From NCBI RefSeq assembly GCF_048771995.1, contig NC_133027.1:57225501-57289500 (forward strand): a DNA stretch of 64,000 nucleotides, in the 5' to 3' direction. Positions within the stretch are counted from its first letter, which is position 1. Every line of letters begins with the position of its first letter. Positions 27,601 through 41,100 of this stretch are shown piece after piece. A program made the translations under genes and the position numbers. Below the pieces are notes generated by a model. It saw only the letters and a program-made list of their open reading frames with translations. It was not told the DNA's origin and searched no databases. The stretch comes from Taeniopygia guttata. Taxonomy: Eukaryota > Chordata > Aves > Passeriformes > Estrildidae.

Positions 27601-30600
27601 ACAAGTTTCCTTGCACATCTTGGATGAAATAAATGTGCTGAAATACAAATGTCAACTGAACTAACCTAGCTATGGGGTCATCTTTTTTTCCCTTATCTCT
27701 TCATCTAGTGTTCCACTAGGTGTTGGCTACCATGATATCTCAATGTCCTTTATGTGTATTACAAAACCCCCATCATCATGATTGTCATCATCATCAGTTC
27801 ATTATCTTAAAAGAAAAGATCTCTTTAAGCCTCTAAGTCCTCCAGCAACATTGGAGATAAGGTACTAAATGATGTAAACAGTGAGAGAATTTGTCAAAGA
27901 GAGGAATTTATACTAGAGAGAAGTTCAGCTGGGTCCTAACTCAAAACAAGTTCAATTCTTGGCAATGTGAAAACAGAGGCCTGATAAAAGAAGATGCACA
28001 CTGCCAGGTGTCAATGATTTTCCTCTTGGTGATACCATCCTGTCTCTTGTCATTACACTGAGTTTCAGTATTCTTTATTATTTGTAGGACATTTTCTTTC
28101 AAGTGTTAAAAGGAGTCCCAGGCAGAAGGATGCAAAATATGCATGCTGAATAGGGTTTTATCTATAGTGATTTGTGTTTAGTGATTTATAATTTTAGGAG
28201 ATATTGTGTCCCTTGCAGAACCCTGATAAATGTTATTACAGTATTTCTGAGTGTAGATTAATTAGTCTAAGATAGGGAGCAAGGGAAGAAGTGTTAATTT
28301 TGGCCTAGGTAATGGGTCCAAAATGGAGTAAAAATATTTATATATTCATTCATAATATATTTACTTTCCTTAGGTTTTGGTACTCAACTTAGCCACATAG
28401 TCATCAAATGTACCTTCCTTGGTCAGAAGAGACAAATAAGCATCCTGAAAGCAACTCAGCGCATCTGTGGCCTGAATCAGGAAGTGTCTGCTGTTTAGTT
28501 GAAGGAGTTTGTTCTTGAAACCCACGGATAAGTAGAGGCTGATTTGAATTACAGATTTTTTTTTTCTCATTTCTGCATTTTTATATGTAAAAGGTGTGGA
28601 ATCACTTCAGAGAATCATTTTGTCAACATATGCTGAGAGAACTGGTAATTTTATTCCTGATCTGTGGGCATTTACGTGAAAGAAAAAAGCCTGTGGCAAG
28701 TGGAAAACACCATATATGTGAGCCAGAGATTCCCAGCCTTAGTCCAGTTTAGTCATGGACCTGAAAGAATACTTTCAACATTGTTATAACTCTCCATAGT
28801 GCTCCTCAAGGTTCAGTTATACATGTTGTCTTCCAGCTAGCAACCCTGTGTGGTTGCGTGTTGCAGTGGATATACAAGACATACCAGTTTTCTTGAAATT
28901 AATTGACAATATCTTGCCTTGCACTATGCCTGATATAATCTCAGAGAGATGTGAAAATATTAGTTCTATTTTACAGAGGTGGGAATTGAACCACAAGGTA
29001 GACAATGTGTCTCATCTGAGGGAGATCCGTGGCAGAACCAAAAATTAAATGTAGAGCTAACTTTCTCCCATGCTAGTATCTGGATTAAGATTACAGCAAT
29101 ATATATTCCATATCTACCAGCCTTATTTGTGTAATTACATGCATTGTAAACAGACAAGTTTTAGATGCCAGAGCAGGCACTGCAGGCATTTGCTGTACCT
29201 TTGAGAAATGCTACTGAGATATCTGATATTACTACCCTGGTTCCCTTCCCAGCAGGAGCCACCCATCACAGTGAAAAATGAGGGACTTGGAACACTGGCA
29301 TCTAAAAGGCTGTTATTCTAGGAAGGACCTGAATCTAGATTTGTGGGGAAAGAAGGAAATATTCACACTGAACTGGCAACTGCCACCATCCAACATGTTG
29401 GAAATGCCAGGAAAGTGCTCTTCCCACAGCACACGATCACCACATAGAATACTGCAGTAAGACAAAGAAGTCCCACAGGTGTTTCATAGGCAGGTACAGA
29501 AGGAAAAAGCCACAAACATTCCCAGCATTAATTTCTCTTTTTCATTTCCAGATGCCATTTTCGAACCTGTTCCGTCATTCACTGCACTGTGAATCTCTTC
29601 ATAGTGTTCCAGTTCATTTTTTTTTAAACACCTTAAGCCCCAAAGTGTATTGGAAACTTTTCATGCATATTTTATTTACTTTGCTAGAAGTTGCCTTTAG
29701 TTTTTTGTAATTGCTTTGTATGACTCCACAAAGAAAAGCTCAAGTGTTTTGTCCATAGACTTACTAGGCTACAAGACTGAAAGAAGATGCTGGAACGTAT
29801 AACCTGGCTCTCTGTGTAACAACTCTTGCATTTGCTGCTATGTATATCAGGTCCAACAACCTTACCTCTGAGATTTCTTGCCTCTTCCTCTTAACTCATA
29901 TTTGACTATCTTCACATTTTTATCCATTTCAAGGATAAGAATCAGGAGGTTTGACAAGCACAGACACTCACCCATGTACAGTCATGCAGTGGACCACAGG
30001 CTGTGAGTATATGACCTTTCCAGCCTTCAGCAAAGGCATCTGCACCACCCCCATGCATCTTGCATCTGCTCTTCGGCACCCACATGGTGGGTGTTACCAA
30101 CCCTTGGATCAGCTGGCAGATCTCCCTGTGGGAGCTCTCAGCAGCCAAGAGATGAGCAGCTGGGCACAGCCTCTTCAGTGGGCACAGCCGAAGCTGGAGG
30201 TAGACGTGTCCCAGCCCACTTAGTGGGCAAGGCATAGTGTCATTGATTTTACCCACCGTCACTGCATTGTTATTTTAAACTTGTAAAAAAAAAAAAGGAA
30301 TACAGATTTGCAAGTGTCCAAGTAGTTGTGATACTTCTGTAATGCTCCTCTCAGAACCTTATAATAGGATTTTTTTTTTTTTTTCAGAAAATGCTTGCAT
30401 GCAGGAATGGGGAAGAGAAGGTCTATCTGATTGGAGTGGTGGTGAATGTGGCTGGTACATAATTCTCAGTGTGACACTAATCTCTATACCCTCAGTGAGA
30501 TGACCACAGCACCTCTCTGCCTAGCTGAATATAATACCTCAGTGTTTCACACCAGATAGGCTAAATAACACTACAGAATTTTATTTTAGGGTTTTTTTAT

Positions 30601-33600
30601 AAAAGAAGGAACATGAGAAAGAGAATCAACCATCTCTACATATTTTTAATAGAGCATCAGAAAAATTGAGTCCTGGAACTCTAACTTGTGAACATGCCTT
30701 AGCTTGCTGCAATACAGGAAACATTACTAAGCAGTTTGTATTTTGTTGACAGTGGAGTTCTTTGGAAAAACAGATAAAGTGCCAGGTGAAGAAATTAAAT
30801 CATAAAGAGATTAAGCAAAGTACTGTCCAATGAGATAGGAGGTTGAAAACAAGACTTTCTGCTTTTGGTGTTCAGCACTAGTGTAGACAGATGAGCCACT
30901 GAGGGCAAGTGTAAAGCTTGAATGCAGAAAGGCTAAGCATAATTTAGTTGCCAATGGCAGCGTTTAGTCACTTGCAAAGCACAGCGTTGTAGATTTCTCT
31001 GTAGTTATGGGGAACTCTCTTACCAGTGCTGTTATTCATGATTTTCACTCAGCAAAGATTTTCACTTATGCATGCTTTTATCCTGAGTCCTTTAAACCTT
31101 CAAACCAGCAAATATTAACAGCAATATTTTAAAGAATGAGGAGATGGGGAAGTTGGATGACTTGGGTCACTGTCATATGATGAGCTTGAAATAGAATAAA
31201 CAATTTGTGAGGCTTGTGACTTTCAATCCCATGCTCAACTAATTGGACATATAGCCCACTTCCTACAAAGCAAAACTAGACAGCAGTTTTGCTCCTTTGG
31301 TGACTGACCCAGACTGACTGACTCAAAAAAGTGGTTTAAATCACAACTATTGGACTCGGGATCAAAGTCAAATTCTGTCTTCTCCCAGGTGTCATGAGGT
31401 CTGAAAGTAGCACTCTTTTTTTTTACCTGATCAACAGTTTTGAGTTCCTTAGTGCTTAGTGGCAGACAAGGGCCACAGAAAGGAAAGACATTTCTCAGAA
31501 AGGAAGAAAAAGTGTTAGTGGCAGTGTTTGAGATATGAAGGTATGAAATACGCAATGATATGCATATGCCAGATTCAGCTGAGTAGTAACTCTATATCTG
31601 CCTAATCCGATTTTGATTTCACTATATCTGTTTCAAAATGGATAGTACAGGATAGTTAAGTATGCTCAGCTTTGTCTGGAAATAGCATTGTGAAGTACTT
31701 TTTACAGACCACAGTTTTCTCATATTTAGTATTATATATATGTGTGTGTGTGTCTGTCTGTGCATGTGTGTGTGTGTGTGTGTGTGTCATTGAGCATTTA
31801 ATTTAATACATATTTATTCTATCTTGTTTAACTCTGTTGAACAGCATACACAGAACTTTCAACTCTCATCTAGTCTCAGGTCACACTGTAAGTACTGAAA
31901 CCCCAGAGCACTAGCCTTGATTTCAAGTATGTTTGTCTTTATGTGCTGCAACCACAACTAGTGAACTTCCAAGCCACTTTGGCTGTGTGAGTTGAATCAT
32001 AGTATAATATAAAATTACTCCTATTCATGCATTTGTGCTCACTGAAACATACCTATATGTACAGTAATGACTAATGAACTAGTGAACATATTTGTTAAAA
32101 ACAGCTTAACAAGAAAATGTGTTTTGTTCTTGGAGTGGGGCAAAGTCTATTACAAGGTTAGAAACTGTGAGAACCAACACTATTTCATTAATATAATGAG
32201 TGTTTTCTCTTTATACGCATTTTTATTCTCAGATGTGGTGGTTTTAAATATTGAAGAATATTATTAGACTGATACATAAGGTCCCACATTGTTGTATAAG
32301 CCTATTTGTGGCTGTCAGGAAAGGGCATAAACTTCTCTGGGTATTTCTCAGTATCTTGTGCCTTTAACAGTGTCTCTCAGGTCCTAATTCCTGTTAATTT
32401 AGAGATTACTTAGTTTTTTGCAAAACTATCAATGGATCACCTAGTGCAGCACAGCTATAGCATTCAAATTCACAAAAAAACCCCATATTATGAAGCTAAG
32501 CTTTGGGCAGTCACTCACCTTTATCAAGAGTGTTTTGAGAATATTATTTCATGTATTTCTATGTTTCTTTTGATTTCCTGATTACTTAGAAAAAAAAATG
32601 CAGCTATTGTTTTAGGTCACCAACTGATGTTCTAGCACTGTTGAAGACACCTCTGAATGGTATCTAATGTGAGCTATTACTGGAGATGAGGTCCTGGACC
32701 ATGAGAACCTTTGCTGGGAACAAAGATGCAATTCAAATGCTCTTTAAGCAATTTAAGAATGTCAAACTTATTTAAAACTATTTTATCAATATATTTCAGC
32801 TATCAACTTGTAAAAGGTCCTGTTTTGTAAGACATAGTCCTTTTTACAGGAGATTTGAAATAGATTTCAAAATCCCATTTTACTCTGAATTGGCTCCACA
32901 GGAAGAAATGCAGGCTTCCAGGCTATATGCCATCATCCACGAGCATGGCTCAGCATTCTGACACTTCTGTGGGGCCAGCTTACAAGAAATGTGGAACTGC
33001 TGAGATGCTGAATTCTTTTCACAATGCGAAATGTTTAGACTGCTAAGAATGGGAAAAAAAAAGGGGGAACTAATGTGGGAGTGTGTGGGGAACTCCATAT
33101 AGAAAGAGGAAGTATTGTGTGACTGATCAGGAAATGGGTACAAAGCATGTGTTTTGGTAGTATTTTCACTTGTTTTGGGGGCATTTCCATAGAGAACTGG
33201 AATCTGGCCCTGCATTTAGGTATTACTTCACTCCGGAGTGAAAGGCAGGCACTAATTTGGAGCGAAACACACCAGCTGTCAGCCTTTGCACATAGCAACA
33301 CGGCACAACAGCTGAAGGCAGGTCGCACAAACACAACATCCCACGGAAATAGCAGTGTTGTAGAGCCATTCTGGGCTGCAAGAATCAACAAACAATGCTT
33401 TGACTTCTATAAAAAGAGAAAGCTATTTCCAGGCTGTATTTTCTGAGAGGAATTTGCTCTCTTTTACCTCCAAAAACTCTGGGATACATCTGTGCTACAA
33501 AAACTCCAGAGAAATATGCACAGCAGCAAGGTGCAAGCATGATGAAAGCCCTTTCTTATCCTGCCTGCCAAGGCATTTCTTTACCATGCACAGATTTGAC

Positions 33601-34689
33601 AGGATAGAGATTTAGCCCTCATCTTTCTGTAAACATTATCTAGTCTGGAGTACACTGCCAACCCTCGTGATGTCAGGGCTTTTCATTCCTTTGGTTTTGG
33701 CATGTGATTTTTTTTTTCCAGAACCCAGGAAAAAGTCCAAAAATGTGACAGTTCTTCTTGTGTAAAGTGAAGTTTTGCTTATTCGTTTTCTCTTGAGCAA
33801 GGTGCTGTTAGTCAGATGTTTGCAGAGTTGTGGGGAAGGTAGTGTACTACCCTCAATGCAATGAAGTAATTTTTAGAGGAAGTCCTTGTATGGACAATTT
33901 GTTCATTGTTTTGAAAGACTTCAGATAGGATTTCCAGAAGGGCCAATTCAAATTCCAGATTTGATTCCCCTTATTAAGTCATTCTTCAGTCAGCTGGCAG
34001 AGGCGAGCTTGGATATGCTGGTGCAAGTGAGCAGCACAAAAAGCTGAGACAAAATCCCTAAGAGAAGATATTTTGGACCTTCCACTCCAAAACAGGAATG
34101 TAATTCTCCTGCAGACTTATAAAGGGACTGAAATAAATGAAAGATATATTTCAAAGGCTGTCATCATAAAGCTCCTCAGAAACATGCTCAGTGATATAGA
34201 GCGAGACAATTATTTGGAGGACTGTTTTTGCAAGAGAGGCTTTCCCCTCTCTGGAGAATGAAACTTCTCAGCTTAAATGATTTCAAACTTGACCCATCCC
34301 CGTTTGCTAAGTAGATCACATTAGTCTGCATTTGTCTGGATCACAGTGTAACAGAAGTGTCATGGTGTAATTTCCTATACTGCTCCCTTTGGTCTTTGTT
34401 ATATCTTCTTTTTCAGCTTTGTTTTTGTCCTCTGTCTTCTTTCCAACCTTTCCACTACTCCTTGGAGTGATATTTTTGTCTTAATCTGCTTCTTTATTTT
34501 GACTTCTTTTCTCTCTCAGGCCTTCCTTTCTTCCTGGCTGCTTCAAGTTGGAGCCAGCTCAACTATGAAAGTAGCATCATAAGCTACAGTCACCTTCCGT
34601 GGAACATCATGAATACAATGTCATCTTCAAAATAATTTGAGATCATTTCTCATGTTTTTATTTCATAGGGAAAAGTCAAGTAGGATGTG
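24661..34689. other. Presumed SGK1 long-isoform intron, part 1
   Basis: AT-rich sequence with no exon recognised on either strand. Homopolymer A/T runs occur near 26899, 30286 and 30371. A 320-bp segment around 29942-30262 is open in both directions (about 90-106 codons) but shows no recognisable protein. It is transcribed only if the long isoform is made. Confidence 0.55.
31733..31787. repeat. (TA)n/(TG)n microsatellite
   Basis: TA repeats lead into TG repeats interrupted by TCTGTCTG and CA, ending at TGTGTCATT. Probably length-variable. Confidence 0.95.
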
Positions 34690-35175
34690 GAAATTGGGAT
34701 GGGTTTGGCCACCCACCTCATGAAAGATGTCAAGAAACTGGAGGGAGCCAGAGTGAAAGGCTATCAAGGTTCAGTACACAGGACCACTGAGGAGAGGCTG
34801 AAGAACTGAGCTTGATGCATCTGATGAAGAGGAGCATCTGAGCATGTGACTGAGCATCTGATGAAGAGGATGTCGAAGGCAGTTGAACAGCAGCCTATGA
34901 TTTCATGATCAAGAGCTACAATGATACCAGAACCAAACTCTTCCCGGTGGTGACAGAAGGTGCAAGAGGGAGCAGTACAGCAAGATGAGTGTTCAGCTTG
35001 GCCATTAGGAAACAAAAGCCCCACTTGGAGCATAGAGCAGCCTGAGTACAGGTTGCTTTAAGAGCTGGAGGAAACTGTCCCTGGAGGTTTCCAAGGCTTG
35101 ACCAGACAAAATCCACATTGACCTGCTCCAGCACTGATCATAGCCAGGCCTTGGATTGGGATGAGTGATCAATAG
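34690..35175 (+). mobile_element. Degraded CR1-like LINE fragment
   Basis: Several segments match CR1 3' regions: a GATACCAGAACCAAACTCTTCC part (34922-34944), then GGCCATTAGGAAA (35000-35012). The GGAGGTTTCCAAGGCTTGACC part follows (35083-35104), then TGACCTGCTCCAGC (35119-35132). The terminal repeat is missing or decayed. A 17-bp direct repeat inside it is listed separately. Subfamily not assigned. Confidence 0.7.
34817..34870. repeat. 17-bp direct repeat with 37-bp period
   Basis: GCATCTGATGAAGAGGA at 34817-34833 and again at 34854-34870. A shorter GCATCTGAG variant lies between them. It is a local duplication inside the CR1-like fragment. Confidence 0.9.
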
Positions 35176-38100
35176 GGCCCCTTTAAACGACACTATAACA
35201 TCAAAAACATGTATTTGTCCCCTCAAAACACTTAATGTAGAGTTCTTCATATTGTCCCTTATTTAGCCAATGAATGGGAAGAGGAAGAATATGTATTTTT
35301 TTAATTTTTTTTTTTTTTAAAGGAAGGATCATATAAACCAACTAGAACAGCTATGGTAATTCTGATAATAAGGAAAATACCTATAACTTTTGCTTTAAAT
35401 GAAATACATCTCTTGCAGATAGTGTGCCTTCAGTTTTTACTCGCTTTCAAAACTACATTTATGCAGACAGAGCCCAGGCAACATGCCTAGCAGAGCAGAA
35501 CCTGTACTTTCTGTTGTTAAAACTGTGTTGGAATTCTGATACATTTGTTATGTACTAACAGATCTAGGAGGAAAAAGTTTGTGTGCATTAAGATGTATCT
35601 CTGTCTCCCAACCAGGCTGGTCTTGAGCATAAAGGGTATTTATAGAGCCCAGGCTATGATAGGTCACTCTGGTTTGAAATGTGTACTCTCACTTCTACAA
35701 ATTGGTACGAACACTGCTTTTTATTTTTAGATAGATAAGTAGCCTTCTTAGTTTTAGTAGGATGATTCTCATCCACATAGTGATGTATAGGTGTGCTTCT
35801 AGAAAGAAGCTTCTTTATTTGTTGTTTCAATATTTGTGTCTTTTCTCTAAGTTATTCTAATGAAATCTTTGTTCAATTTTTTTTTTCCCTGGGGCTGTCT
35901 ACAGGCATCCAATGTCTTTTTTATGGAGAGGTGTTTCTTTTAAAGTTTCTAATTCCTTGGTATGAATAAATTCACTTATTTTTACTGAGATGCTGTAAAT
36001 ACTTCGTTTACATTGTAAGCCACAGTTTTGCATTTTCTTTTAACATATTTGCAATATTATTTTTTTATCCAGCTATATTAAAAGCAACAGCAATTTTCCA
36101 TATGTTTTAATTTGCAGTAAATGAATTTATGCTGCTGTGTTTTACACAGACAAGAGCTTATCTTCTTCAATAATTATTTCAAGAAAATGCAGTTCGAATG
36201 ATGTCATAGACTAAATGAAAATGATAGCATATCTCTGGTAAACTAAGCAATTTGATAGACTGTATTCCGATTATAATAAAAGTGTTTTAATTCATTTCCC
36301 TCACCACTGAACAGATTTTCCAATCGACTTCTGAGAAGTACAGTGACAAAGCATATATCAAGTATCTGCTTGAGACTACAGAGGGTATCAAAGAGCATTG
36401 TGATAGCTGGCACAATTTAAAATGAATCTATGCCAGTGACTGAAATCACACCCCTTAGTCCACAACTTCCTGAGAAGTGGGAGGATTTTTGAGGTTTTCC
36501 AACAGTCTTAGACATCCGTCATTGCTACAGTTTACATGGAACAGTTTAAAACATGGTTTCTTCTCCACATGAACAGAAGTCTCTCATGTCCTGTGCAGGA
36601 GCTGAAGAAATAGAAATTGTCCTTGAAGAAGCTTTCAACTCTTTCCTGAGGCAATCATCTGGGGACAGCCTGCCCTCTGCCTAGGGCCTTGAAAGGGAAT
36701 TAGGGGCTAGTGCTTAGCAAGCCCTAGTTAGCCCTTCTCTCTTCTGAAACACATTTACCTCAGGGCATTTGCATTGGTGTTAAAAGGATGAAAAGTCTCC
36801 TCAGTCAGGCTGTCCTGTTACTGATCCGTTTGTGCTGTGTGGTCCCAAGGGCTGGTGGATTCCAGCATGCTGCTGCATTGCATTCTGCCTTGGTTAGGGT
36901 TACTCTTTCCTGGACAAACCTCACTCACCCTCTCAGAATTGCCACCACACCGATTTCTCTTGCAAAATATTTTGCAGAAAAATATAATACAGAGAAACTT
37001 TGGGCTACCATTACTAAAGAAAAAAATTGTATTTTTTTCCCTGTAAGGAAGCTACATAAGCACATGCCGACTGTCAAGGTCACTTCTACAAGCAACATAA
37101 AATAATACAGGAAATTATAGCAACTTTTCCTGTGGGATCTTCATTCAATATGACCTTTTTAATTAGCTTATTTCAATATCTGTAAAATTCAAAGCAATAG
37201 TTCTCCTTGGGCCAATCAATAGAAATTAACAACCAGGGTACCCCTGACACTCGGCTTCTGTTCTGTGCCGCATTTTCCTAGAGCTTCACCCTATTAATCT
37301 TGCAATGCATTTGTGTGATTTATTGTTTAGCTGTGTCCATAACACACAAACAGCTTGTAGATCATGGCCCCTGTACTGCTTTTCAAACATATGATACTCT
37401 TCTATAAGGCCTGAAGGTCTTGCCAAAATGTAGATTCCTTCTGGGGAAACAGGACCTCAAACATAATAAAGACATAGTTTGCATACTGTCTGGAAGGGAT
37501 ACTGTGAAGGAAATGTTAGGGCAAGAGAAAAGGTCAGATCTGGATATGGTATCTCCTCCTCACCCTGCTATTTTCTCCAGTGATATCTTTTTCATCCTCC
37601 TGCCTTCCCTTGCCTTCATCCCCCTCAACTGCAGCAATGTGGCAGATCCTCTGGAAACCTCACCTAACGCCACGCTCTGAAAGAAATCATCCAGGGCTCT
37701 GGTTTGGCCAATTTGATGCTGACCTCCTTTACCATATGGTATGGTAGGTCAGGTGTCAGATTTATAAATCAATAAGAAAAGATGCAAATTAAAAGCAAAT
37801 AAAGTGTTAAACCCCACAAATACTCGGTTCTGTGTTATATCTGCAAGGGCTTGGGATGTCCAGGAAAATGGACATTGAGATTCCCCACTACTGAATATCT
37901 CCAAAAATAAGTTAAACCCAGCTCATCCAACCTTCCTTCATAGTCAACAGAGAGAAAAGGACACAGATAAGGCCTGATTCTTCTCCTCCTCAGCCAGTTC
38001 TTCTGTAAGTCAGAAGAATGGTGTTTGTTCTTTGTCACAAAAAGCCAGTAACAACTGTGACAGCACCACCCCCTTTGCAGAGGTCTGAAGTCAGGGGAAG

Positions 38101-41100
38101 TGATGGTTTTGGTAAAAATTCTTCAGAGCTACAAGTACTGGAAAAATAAATTTTCACAAAATAATTTAGAATGTGAAGTCATCACTGATCTTCCATATTG
38201 CTGCATCTGAATCTCTGTGGAGTTCTGTTTCCTGCCTGAAACCAGTGGCTGAAGGATCAGCTCAAGGTTGTCCTTCAGGTAAATCTGGGAGGACTTCCCA
38301 TGTCTTCAATCCAAACTGTTACATTTCTTTTTTAGTGCAAGTGCAATATGACACATAGAGAGACAGGTATATTAACTGCAATTAAGCTTTATTAGACCTT
38401 TGATCTGCTACCATGTTATAGTGTATAAATTAAAGCATTAAAAGAAAAAATTCAAATGTAAAATCATTCTCTAAGTTGCAAAGCTGAATTTCAAGCTCTG
38501 CCTTTAGACCACTTTCATCACATTTTTAATTGAGCTAGCTTTTTTGTCAGAAAATAGGGCTTTATTGGAAAAGATGAGGGAAAAGTAGGAAAAAAGCTGA
38601 TGTTTCATTAAACTGAGAAGTGCCATGGGCATGAAATTGTAATCTTTACAATTGGCAGTTGTGTCCTGGCAGAAGAGCCCCTAAACTTCAACTACTCTGG
38701 GATGAGGTCCCAGATTAGTAAGCCGTGAGCACTTTTTCTGCTTTAACTGAAATTAGCCTGGATACCCAATTAACATGGGCAAGAAAAATAACAGCCAGCA
38801 TCCCCATCTCATCACCACTACCAAGAAGTGGTGCCTAAATACTGTATTTTTAACTGGGTCATTCCTCAGATGTGGTTTCACGTGTTGCCAGCTGTGGACT
38901 TAACTGAGAAGACAATAACTTGGTAGTGAACAGAGAGCAGGAGGGAGCAAAAGGACATTAAGAGCTCTCCCACTGCACTCGTAGCTCATAGTGGGGTAAT
39001 CACTGGCTTAGTGCACTTCAGGCAGAAGAAAACACCACTCAAATTAGTTAAATCAGCTTCCCTATGTGGAGTCCTATGTTTTTGAAAAAAAAAAAATTAT
39101 TAAAACTATAGCTACCACTGCTTAGGAAATGTAATTTGCAACATTCACACACTACTGTGAGATCTCATGACTGACTGAGCTAATTAAATGTATTTCTAAA
39201 CTTGTTTCATAGAAGTTTATCATCCAGATCAGGATTTAATGTCTATGCATAGAAGCCAAGACTGGTTATAGGTCAGGGGAATTAACCAAGAGCATTAAGC
39301 ATTCAGAATCAAAGCAAGGAAGTGAAAGATTTCCTCTTAATGGGGACAGAGGCTTCTGGGATTTTTCCCAGGGGGACAGTTGCAAAAATGGCAAAGGAAG
39401 CAGGAAGAAAATCCTCAAACATCCAAGTGAAATCTGCCTCAGGATCAGACATCTACTGTCATGTTAGGAGCAGTTTATGTTTACTGGGACACTTACACTA
39501 TGTAGTCACAGCATTTTTAGGGGTAATTTTTGTTCTTGGCTTAAATGCAGTTCTGACATGTCATCTAACCACAGCACCAACAACCCAAGTTAATCTGGTA
39601 TACTTTCCATTTGTAAACAATATCTAAGCTTATGATTAGGCAAACGGAAATAAAGACAAACAAAATACACTTAAAAAATTCCCCATCCCTCCAAAAAAGC
39701 AGAACTCCAAGACATAAAGGAGACAGAGTAAGAAGAACGCATGTGAGCTCAGCGTAATTTATTCTATCTGTGCCAAAACTACTGAGGCTTCTCTTTGTGC
39801 ACAGCTCAGTTCTCCTGCATGCAGACCAGGGGTCACTGGGTGGCCACTTTTGCCCTCAGATGCATTCACAGGACTCTTGCCGCAGCTAACGAGAGCTCTG
39901 CTCACACCACGGGTCAATGCTGAAACGTGTCTGACAGCTCATTAAACAAATCTACTGGAATTCTGTTGTTCCTCCTCACTGTGTCATGGCATAATTCCTC
40001 TGGAGCCTGTGTGCTGCGCATTGTGCGCTGCAGCCATGCACACAAGTGAGGCAGTTGTTGTTTTTGCCCAGCAAACGCTCAGTGGGTGAGAGCCTGCATC
40101 TCATTTTGACATGAAAAACATCCTTCAATCAGGCTTGGGCAGGAGACAAAGCACTTCAGCCCAGAACCAAGGTGCACCAGAAGCAGAGAGCGCTGCCTGC
40201 TCAGCCCCACTGCCCGCCCTGCGGCACACCCCCATACCTGTGTCCTCACCGCCCCAGAGGGCCCTGGGCTCCGGCTTGGGCAGCGAATCTCCTTTGTTCT
40301 GGGGGTCCTTCATCTGAAAAACACAGAGAGAATACATGAGGTCTTTCTGTTGAGGTGGGTTTTGCTTTACAAAACTTGAGACCAAAATTGTTTTCCATCT
40401 AAAGTGTGTATTTCAGGCGACAGTGCAAGGCCTATCTCCAGCTGTTTCTATAATCAGGCGCAAAGTTATGAAGTGTGAGGTGCTGTGATCTTTCAGAAAA
40501 TAAAAGGGCCCTGTGAGTCACTGTATTTTAAATTGCATTTTTCCATTCAAAGTGTGTGTGTTGATTTTGCACTGTGGACCAGATGGTCCAGCCCCATTCT
40601 CCTGCCTTGGCCCTTCAGAAGTAGAGGAAGGGAAAGGAAATGGTGGGCAGGGTCCCAGAGGGTCTGTCTCCCGGCATGGAACTGTTTGCAGAGAGCTACT
40701 TTGCCCGCTTTCTTTCACAGCAGGGACAACCTTAACAAGGGTGGGAGTTGGTGTAGGGTGTGCACAGGTGCAATCCTTTCACATATCCTTGGGATATCAC
40801 CAGTGTGGGAGCAGCAGACACATTCTCCTTCCTGATTAACACTTCATCCTCATCCTTGCTATTGCAGTGCCTCTAACTGCTTGCCCTCTAGACCTCTCTT
40901 ACTCACATATGAGATTTCAATCAGAGTTGTGGAAGAATTTAGAGAACTAGGAGTGTGACTATGCTCTGTCACCACTTAGATGAAAACTCTGACCTCAGTG
41001 GTGCTGTTTCTGGGTGATAGCTTGAGTGTGAGGGTGAAGCCAGTCAGCAGGATTACACCCACCATTGCTGACCCTATCTGCCCCAAAGTACTTCTCAGGC

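Noticed and set aside
28370..28480. Candidate linker exon with LTKEGTFDD-like residues
   Set aside because: Only a few residues coincide with the expected linker, with no correctly placed donor in the needed phase.
29942..30262. Protein gene where both strands are open for about 100 codons
   Set aside because: No homology recognised, no splice or promoter context, and bidirectional openness suggests chance.
31235..31555. 107-codon minus-strand frame
   Set aside because: No recognisable protein and no donor or acceptor pattern giving a phase compatible with SGK1 exon 2.
36788..37105. Small secreted-like open frame (MKSLLSQAVLLLIRLCC...)
   Set aside because: Signal-peptide-like start but no family resemblance, no conservation evidence and surrounding sequence is ordinary intronic DNA.
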